The notes under the pieces: generated by a model
Told to the model about the DNA's origin: nothing
Database searches by the model: none
Seen by the model: only the letters and a program-made list of their open reading frames with translations
Translations under genes and position numbers: made by a program
Source: JAEUOS01 sp031423955
GTDB lineage: Bacteria; Pseudomonadota; Gammaproteobacteria; Burkholderiales; JAEUOS01
Reading direction: 5' to 3'
Assembly (NCBI GenBank): GCA_031423955.1
Contig: JANPGJ010000706.1
Span: 1 to 30,544 of the forward strand
Length of the DNA stretch: 30,544 nt
Shown here: positions 25,790-30,544 of the stretch, in pieces
Layout: every line of letters starts with the position of its first letter
Numbering within the stretch: position 1 is the first letter of the stretch

Positions 25790-25881
25790 CATTCGCAGCC
25801 TGCCAAGCTTTCCGCCGTGGATCCCAAGACCCGCCCGATGCCGTAGCGCCCGCTTCGACCCCGCACATGACTGGACCCGCA

Positions 25882-27111
25882 ATGCCGCACGCCGAGATTC
25901 TGATCATCCGCGCCCGCCTGGCCGAAGGCACCATGGTCAACATCGCGATCGCCGGTGGCAAGATCACCGCGATCACGGCTGCAGGCGACGCGCCACCCTC
26001 CGGCGACCATGCGGCAAGCTGTTTCGATGCCGCCGGCGATCTGTTGCTGGCGGGCTTCGTCGAAGGCCATTGCCATCTCGACAAGACCTGGTTCGGCCTG
26101 CCATGGATGGAGAACGAAACCGGCCTTGGCATCGCCGAACGCGCCGGCTATGAACGCGAAGTCGAGGCACGGATCGCCTACCCCACCGCGCTGCGCGCCG
26201 GCCGCCTGATCGAGCAGATGGTGGCCTGCGGCAGCACGCGCATTCGCAGCCATGTCGACATCGCGCCGACCGAGGGTCTCACCCGCCTTGAAGGGGTGCT
26301 CGAGGCGCGCGAAACCTATCGCGATGCCGCCGCGATCCAGATCGTGGCCTTCCCGCAGATGGGCGTGATGCGCCACCCGGGCATGATCGACCTGCTCGAC
26401 GCGGCGCTGGCGGCGGGCGCCGATGTGCTGGGCGGCATCGACCCGGCCGCCATCGATGGCGACATCACCGGCCAGCTCGACGCATTGTTCAAGCTGGCCG
26501 CCAAACGAGACGTCGGCCTCGACTTCCATCTGCATACCTCGGGCTCGCTGGGCATTCATGAACTTGAGCAAGTCGCACTGCGTACGATTGCCTGCGGCAT
26601 GCAGGGCCGGGTGACGGCCAGCCACGCGCACAGCCTGGGCAGCTCGCCGCGCGACGTGCAGCTCGCGATGGCCGACAAGCTGGCCGCCGCCGGCATCGCG
26701 GTCTGCACCTATGCGCCAGGCTGGGTCGAGCCGCCGCCGCTGGCCTTGCTGCATGGCGCCGGCGTGACCGTATTCGCCGGCTCCGACAATGTGCGCGATG
26801 CCTGGCAGCCGTACGGCACCGGTGACATGCTGGAGCGCGCCTGGATCGTTGCTTATCGCAGTGCGTTTCGGCGGGACAGCGAATTCCGTTTCGCCCACCA
26901 GATGGTCGGAAGCCTGGGCGCCAAGGCCTGCGGCTTCAGCGGGCATGGCCTCGCGGTTGGCGACGATGCAGACTTCGCGGTGCTGGCGGCGGAAAACATC
27001 GCGGATGCGATTTGCCGGCGCCCGCCGCGTCGTTGCGTGATGCGTCAGGGGCGCATCGTCGCGCGCGACGGCCGCTACCTTGGCCCCACCCATTCCATGG
27101 AGGCAACATGA
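25882..27111 (+). CDS. Cytosine deaminase-like amidohydrolase (CodA clan), copy 2
   Basis: Amidohydrolase of 409 residues. Metal ligands: His63-x-His65 (VEGHCHLDKTW), His216 (DFHLHTSG), His248 (ASHAHSLG) and Asp302 (AGSDNVRD). The CodA catalytic Glu position holds Thr219 (HLHT), so it differs from both CodA and the divergent copy 1. The HLDKTW motif and CGSTRIRSHVDI are shared with CodA-like enzymes of unknown specificity. ATG 25882 is chosen; an in-frame ATG at 25867 would add five residues and neither has a good ribosome binding site. The much longer upstream frame is antisense to copy 1. The stop overlaps the next gene as ATGA, tying it to the ThDP decarboxylase subunits. Confidence 0.88.
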   Translation: MPHAEILIIRARLAEGTMVNIAIAGGKITAITAAGDAPPSGDHAASCFDAAGDLLLAGFVEGHCHLDKTWFGLPWMENETGLGIAERAGYEREVEARIAYPTALRAGRLIEQMVACGSTRIRSHVDIAPTEGLTRLEGVLEARETYRDAAAIQIVAFPQMGVMRHPGMIDLLDAALAAGADVLGGIDPAAIDGDITGQLDALFKLAAKRDVGLDFHLHTSGSLGIHELEQVALRTIACGMQGRVTASHAHSLGSSPRDVQLAMADKLAAAGIAVCTYAPGWVEPPPLALLHGAGVTVFAGSDNVRDAWQPYGTGDMLERAWIVAYRSAFRRDSEFRFAHQMVGSLGAKACGFSGHGLAVGDDADFAVLAAENIADAICRRPPRRCVMRQGRIVARDGRYLGPTHSMEAT

Positions 27112-27608
27112 ACCAGACCGCGGTCGATGCCGTATTGCGTGGGCTCAAGCGGGCGGGCGTCAGCGTCGCCTGCTATCTGCCCGATTCGCTGTTCAAGCCG
27201 CTCTACCCGGCGCTCGACGCCGACCCCGACATTCGCACCATCCGCGTCACCAATGAGGGCGAAGGCGCCGGCATTTGCGGCGGCGTGTTCCTGTCGGGCA
27301 AGCGTGCCGTTCTGGTGATGGAGAATTCCGGCCTGCGCGCCTCGATCGAACCGCTGGCACGCATGGGCCTGGGCGCCGGCATCCCGGTGGTGATGCTGAT
27401 GAGCTATCGCGGCGAGCTGGGCGAAAACAACTGGTGGGCGATTCCGCACGGCCAGACCATGGAGCCGCTCCTGGGCGCGATGCGCATTCCCTACCGGGTG
27501 GCGTCGCAGGAAGAGCAGATCGAGCGCGCCATAGTCGACGCCTATTCCTGGGCCTATGCGGCCTACTATCACTCGGCGGTGGTGCTGGGCGGCGAGGTGG
27601 TGCGATGA
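27108..27608 (+). CDS. ThDP-dependent decarboxylase alpha subunit (ComD/phosphonopyruvate decarboxylase N-half-like)
   Basis: A 166-residue protein equal to the N-terminal PYR domain of sulfopyruvate/phosphonopyruvate decarboxylases. Family features are CYLPDSLFKPL, the cofactor-activating glutamate region VTNEGEGAGIC (Glu50/Glu52), LVMENSGL and the characteristic YRGELGENN loop. Split alpha and beta subunits are known for archaeal ComDE. The gene starts with an ATGA overlap on the amidohydrolase stop and ends with an ATGA overlap into the beta gene. The expected role is decarboxylation of a 3-substituted 2-oxo acid to an aldehyde; the substrate is unknown. Confidence 0.88.
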   Translation: MNQTAVDAVLRGLKRAGVSVACYLPDSLFKPLYPALDADPDIRTIRVTNEGEGAGICGGVFLSGKRAVLVMENSGLRASIEPLARMGLGAGIPVVMLMSYRGELGENNWWAIPHGQTMEPLLGAMRIPYRVASQEEQIERAIVDAYSWAYAAYYHSAVVLGGEVVR

Positions 27609-28213
27609 CCCGCTTTGAATGCATGCAGCGCCTGGCTGCGCACTTGAAGGACGAACTCGTGATCCTGTCGCTCGGCGCCAGTGTCGACGAGTGGTACACC
27701 GCGGCGCCGCAAATGCGCGAGGCCAGCCTGTTCCAGCAGCAACTGGGCTGCGTCACACCCGAAGCTTTCGGGCTGGCGGTCGGCCTGCCACACCGCCGTG
27801 TGGTCTCGCTGGATACCGATGGTGGCCTGTTGTTCAACCTCGGCATTCTGGCCACCGTGGGCAACGAGCAACCGCCGAACCTCTTGATAGTGGTGTGGGA
27901 CAACCACTGCTATCAATCGATCGGCGGGCCGCCCACGCATACCGCGAGCGGGCGCGTCGACTTGGCGGCGATCGCGCGCGGCGCCGGCATCGATGAGGCC
28001 CACGTGGCCACTGACACCGAAACGTTCGAGCACCTCTGCATCGCCGGCCTTGCGGCTACGGTGCCCTGGCTGGTGGTGGCCAAGGTCGATGCCAGCGTGA
28101 AGCGCGACATCCGGCGCAAGCATTCGGATGGGCGTGAAGACAAGTACATTTTCGTGCGCCATGTCGAACGCACGGAAGGCATCGTGATCATGGGGCCTAG
28201 CGAGCACAATTGA
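27605..28213 (+). CDS. ThDP-dependent decarboxylase beta subunit (ComE-like)
   Basis: A 202-residue PP-domain partner of the preceding gene. The ThDP/Mg motif appears as Asp72-Gly73 (SLDTDGGLLFNLG; the usual form is GDGS) with the closing Asn100 (VVWDNHCYQSIGG). The GGPPTHT segment after it parallels GGQPT in sulfopyruvate and phosphonopyruvate decarboxylases. The loss of the first Gly and of Ser in GDGS is a mild deviation. ATG 27605 overlaps the alpha stop. The 157-nt convergent gap downstream contains nothing I recognise. Confidence 0.88.
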   Translation: MTRFECMQRLAAHLKDELVILSLGASVDEWYTAAPQMREASLFQQQLGCVTPEAFGLAVGLPHRRVVSLDTDGGLLFNLGILATVGNEQPPNLLIVVWDNHCYQSIGGPPTHTASGRVDLAAIARGAGIDEAHVATDTETFEHLCIAGLAATVPWLVVAKVDASVKRDIRRKHSDGREDKYIFVRHVERTEGIVIMGPSEHN

Positions 28214-28370
28214 GGTTTGCGCGCAACGCCATGCGCCCCATAGTTGTTTCCTACGGCAACCGCGTGTACTGCGGGAATCTTGCGGACCGCGTCCCCGTGA
28301 ATGGCTAGCGCCTCAGACGGACGCATGGCGCGACGATAGACAGGGCATCAACAAATTAGCAGCACGAAAG

Positions 28371-28610
28371 TTACTTCAGCCGGTCATATTCGGCTGGCTC
28401 AACATCGGGCACCTTCGCTATTGCTGCGCGAAACTTGGCCAGACTGCCGCGCTTGGCACGCTGCTCAAGATAATTTTGCGTATCGAGCGCCGACATTTTC
28501 TCGGCCACTGCGCTGGCAATGAACTGATTGATCGAAATGCCATCTTTTTGGGCCATCGCGCGTGCGTGCTTGTGCAGCGAGTCGGGCAGTCGCAGGCTGA
28601 TAGTGCTCAT
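28371..28610 (-). CDS. Ribbon-helix-helix antitoxin-like protein
   Basis: A 79-residue protein with an N-terminal ribbon-helix-helix motif (STISLRLPDSLHKHARAMAQ, then DGISINQFIASAVAEKM) and a charged C-terminal tail, as in HicB-like and CopG-like antitoxins. The start complementary to 28608-28610 overlaps the PIN gene stop as ATGA and has a strong GGAGG inside that gene's last codons. Order is toxin then antitoxin. It is intact although its partner is truncated. With the upstream end of the operon replaced by IS91 sequence, its native promoter may be gone. Confidence 0.82.
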   Translation of the reverse strand: MSTISLRLPDSLHKHARAMAQKDGISINQFIASAVAEKMSALDTQNYLEQRAKRGSLAKFRAAIAKVPDVEPAEYDRLK

Positions 28611-28978
28611 AGGGCCTCCTTCAACAAATTCAAAAATTCACCGGGCGTGAGCACCCTCAGTGCTCCGAGTGTTTGAATCCGGAAATCACGCAGGTTGTAG
28701 GTCACAATGTATTTGCAATCGGCTGCAAGCGCAAGTTCGAGCACCATGTCGTCCCTGGGGTCCTTGAGATGGGGTCGCCAGAGGTAGTGCACCTGATGCT
28801 TTTCCGCAACTTCGCACATGTAATCAAGCACATCATCCACCGACGACGAAGTAACCCTGCCTTTGATGGCATCGCGGCGTAACGCATCTTCATATTCAAG
28901 GACTAGCGGCACAGAAACGCACACCGCGAACGCGGCGGACTCAATCAAATTCAACAGTGCGTATGAAGCACCGCGCAT
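28607..28978 (-). pseudogene. PIN-domain toxin, 5'-truncated
   Basis: A 123-residue open frame matching the PIN-family toxin-antitoxin toxin (COG1569-type) from about family residue 18 onward: GASYALL, LVLEYEDALRR, KDPRDDMVLELALAADCKYIVTYNLRDF and RVLTPGEFLNLL. The family N-terminus with the first catalytic Asp (the DTN motif) is absent, and the codon immediately upstream of the apparent ATG is TAA. Just beyond that point IS91 transposase sequence begins on the other strand. The other acidic positions (Glu in EYED, Asp in DPRDD and RDF) remain. The simplest reading is a nuclease inactivated by loss of its 5' end. Confidence 0.75.
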
Positions 28979-29234
28979 TTATGAGGCCCTGCCACTGCGT
29001 TGCCCGATCTGCCACAGTCAGACACGCATCAGCGCCTTCATCAACGATCCCGGCACCGTGAAGAAAATCCTCGACCACATCGGCGAATCCACCCAGCCCC
29101 CGCGCATCGCCCCAGTGCGTGGGCCGCCGCTGTGGGAGACAGCAGCCGCGGAACAGTTGAAGAACCATCCTCGGTGGGGTTCGTCAGCCCAGAGCGCACC
29201 GGAGAGCGAGTTCGATCAGCGCATCGCCTGGTAG
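28974..29234 (+). mobile_element. 3' remnant of an IS91-family transposase gene
   Basis: An open stretch coding for the last 86 residues of an IS91-type (Y2, HUH) transposase. It runs from RIYEALPLRCPICHSQ through RISAFINDPGTVKKILDHIGES and PPRIAPVRGPPLWE to a terminal EFDQRIAW and stop. These are the usual C-terminal landmarks of IS91-family transposases (RIYEV-PL-CP-CG, MRIIAFI, ILDHIG, PARGPPLW, DQR-W). The catalytic N-terminal part is missing, so this is a dead fragment. It meets the truncated PIN gene at about 28974-28980. Confidence 0.8.
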
Positions 29235-29251
29235 GTGGAGGGGATGCTCGC

Positions 29252-29301
29252 GCCTGATACCTGGGGAGTAGCCTCCGCAGGCCACTCCCCAGGTATCAGG
29301 C
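29252..29301. repeat. Perfect 18-bp inverted repeat downstream of the IS91 remnant
   Basis: Left arm GCCTGATACCTGGGGAGT (29252-29269) and right arm ACTCCCCAGGTATCAGGC (29284-29301) are exact reverse complements. The 14-nt centre holds a further GCCT-CCGC-AGGC stem. It starts 17 nt after the transposase stop, where IS91-family elements carry a terminal hairpin region. A CTTG tetranucleotide follows at 29306-29309, one of the target tetranucleotides reported for IS91. Assignment as an IS terminus is inference; the hairpin itself is certain. Confidence 0.7.
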
Positions 29302-29384
29302 AGTGCTTGGGGTGCGATTCGGCGGGCCTTTTTTGCAAATCGCGACGCATCCGACCCGAAAGCCCGTTGGATTTCCTATCCTTG

Positions 29385-30128
29385 GACAGCTACGCCTCGC
29401 TCAATCCACGCCTGACGGTGGAGGAGTCGATCGCCTTCGGACCCACCGTGCACGGCGTGTCGCAGACCGAGGCCAATGCACGCGCCTTGTCGCTGCTCGA
29501 CCGCGTCGGTCTGGATCCGAAGCGCTTCGCCGGACGCTTTACCCACGAACTTTCCGGCGGCCAGCGCCAGCGCGTCAACATCGCCTGCTCGCTGGCCTTG
29601 CAGCCGCGTATCCTGGTGCTCGACGAAGCCGTGTCGGCGCTCGACAAGTCCGTCGAGGCGCAAGTGTTGAACCTGCTGGCCGATGAACCCACCATCGCGT
29701 TTGACGCCACCGTGCAGGCGCAGATCCTCTTGCTGCTGCGCGACCAGCAGCGCGTACTGGGCCTGTCGATGATCTTCGTGACCTACGACAACAGCGTCGG
29801 GGTCGAGGTGGCCGACCGCATCGCCGTGATGTACGCCGGGCGCATCGTCGAGATCGGCAACGTGCGCGACGTGATCCGCTCGCCGCGCCACCCCTATACG
29901 ATTGGTCTCATGTCCGCACGCCCGCATGGCGGGCGCCTGCTGGGCAACCGCCTGCCGGCGATTCCCGGCAGCCAGCCGGGCTTGGGCAACCTGCCGCCCG
30001 GTTGCGCCTTCGCGCCACGCTGCGCGCATGCCAGCGACGCCTGCCGCGTTTCCGCGCCGGAACCGATGGAGATGTCGGCGGGGCATTGGGTGCGGTGTGT
30101 ACGCACGGATTTGACCGCGAAAGCGTAA
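29385..30128 (+). pseudogene. Chimeric, decayed Dpp/Gsi-type ABC ATPase
   Basis: The frame encodes the middle and end of peptide-type ABC ATPases but has no Walker A. It begins at YASLNPRLTV (past the Q-loop) and continues through signature ELSGGQRQRV and Walker B ILVLDEAVSALD. After AQVLNLL it jumps (about 29679) straight into a second Walker B-like ADEPTIAFDATVQAQIL, from a different ATPase type, then a normal C-terminal half with the oligopeptide tail (CAFAPRCAHASDAC). The H-loop His is Tyr (FVTYDNSV, codon at 29784). This is a fusion of two ATPase fragments by internal deletion, truncated at the 5' side near the IS remnant, and cannot be a working ATPase. The sequence between 29302 and 29385 shows no clear homology. 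Confidence 0.8.
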
Positions 30129-30230
30129 GAATTTCGCGCGGCGGATCGATAGTGCTGGCTCGCAAGACCGGTGGCCTGCCTCGGAAGCACGATGCAGGGT
30201 TAAACTGGAGAATCTTCCAGGGTCTAGACC

Positions 30231-30544
30231 ATGGCCAAAGCCAGCCTGCTCAACACCAGCACCACGAACTTTCTGGAACTCATCGGCAACGGTCGTACGT
30301 ATCAGGTGCCGCCGTACCAGCGAGATTATTCCTGGGGCGAGGAGCAGTGGGAAGATCTCTGGAACGACCTCACCGAACTGCGTGCGCGGCAGGACGCGAC
30401 CCACTACATGGGCGCACTGGTGGTGGAGGGGAGATCGGATCGCGAGTTCGCCATCATCGATGGCCAGCAGAGATTCGCCACCTTGAGTCTCCTGGTGCTC
30501 GCCGTCATCAAGCGCTTGGTGGGCCTGGCAGAAGCAGGTATCGA
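30231..30544 (+). CDS. DUF262-domain protein, N-terminal part (GmrSD-like), runs off the window
   Basis: The ATG at 30231 opens a frame of 104 codons to the window edge. DUF262 landmarks are clear: an N-terminal helix followed by YQVPPYQRDYSWGEEQWEDLW (two parts), HYMGALVV, and the nucleotide-binding DGQQR (residues 77-81) continuing into FATLSLLVL. DUF262 is the N-terminal domain of GmrS/GmrSD type IV restriction enzymes and of related defence proteins; the C-terminal domain that would decide (for example DUF1524) lies outside. An AGGG is 9 nt upstream. The 102-nt leader contains a CTGGA/TCCAG dyad at 30205-30220. Confidence 0.82.
   Translation, partial: MAKASLLNTSTTNFLELIGNGRTYQVPPYQRDYSWGEEQWEDLWNDLTELRARQDATHYMGALVVEGRSDREFAIIDGQQRFATLSLLVLAVIKRLVGLAEAGI

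Noticed and set aside
24901..25866. N-terminal 320-codon extension of the plus-strand amidohydrolase
   Set aside because: This stretch is antisense to the minus-strand amidohydrolase and the intergenic region; the family N-terminus begins at about 25882.

Overview
The window looks like a high-GC betaproteobacterial chromosome, most likely Burkholderiales. The evidence is a Bug-type extracytoplasmic solute receptor (a family greatly expanded in that order), dense operons joined by ATGA/GTGA overlaps, and no rRNA, tRNA or phage genes. Nearly all of it is transport and catabolism. Four uptake systems are present: a Liv-type ABC system, a Tau/Ssu-type ABC system, a Dpp-type ABC system and an orphan Bug receptor. 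Alongside them are enzymes acting on nitrogen-containing small molecules.

Layout. 1-4.57 kb (minus): livK-livH-livM-livG-livF, livF cut by the left edge, with a strong intrinsic terminator between livK and livH. 4.7-7.03 kb (minus): a stand-alone receiver followed by a dCache-like sensor histidine kinase. 7.2-11.06 kb (minus): binding protein, ATPase, permease and an isopenicillin-N-synthase-type 2OG-Fe(II) oxygenase, which is the gene order of tauABCD with an unrelated oxygenase in the last place. 11.3-13.2 kb (plus): an adenine/adenosine deaminase-like enzyme and an HpcH/HpaI aldolase. 13.3-14.8 kb (minus): Bug receptor and VOC enzyme. 15.05-16.18 kb (minus): an M24 metallopeptidase/creatinase-fold protein with one altered metal ligand. 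It diverges, from overlapping promoters, from a plus-strand operon at 16.3-22.7 kb (peptide-type binding protein, two permeases, two ATPases, and a DUF4392/D-glutamate-cyclase-like protein). 22.8-23.6 kb: an SDR dehydrogenase. 23.8-24.3 kb (minus): a small overlapping DUF4160/DUF2442 pair. 24.4-28.2 kb: two divergent cytosine-deaminase-like amidohydrolases; the plus-strand one is translationally coupled to the two halves of a sulfopyruvate/phosphonopyruvate-decarboxylase-like ThDP enzyme.

The right end (28.4-30.5 kb) is a rearranged, mobile-element-scarred region. It has an antitoxin with a 5'-truncated PIN toxin, the 3' end of an IS91-family transposase abutting the truncation, a perfect 18-bp inverted repeat, a chimeric decayed ABC ATPase, and the start of a DUF262 (GmrSD-like) gene running off the window.

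How the genes may work together (inference): the central 13-28 kb reads as an accessory catabolic region in which imported amide-, peptide- or N-heterocycle-like compounds are hydrolysed, decarboxylated and oxidised. The amidohydrolase-ThDP operon and the Tau-like oxygenase operon are the best candidates for undescribed pathways. Apart from the receiver at 6.6-7.0 kb I found no transcription-factor gene, although operator-like palindromes occur in several promoters. The only stretch over 300 bases without an intact gene is 28979-30230, which holds the IS91 remnant, the hairpin and the ABC pseudogene.
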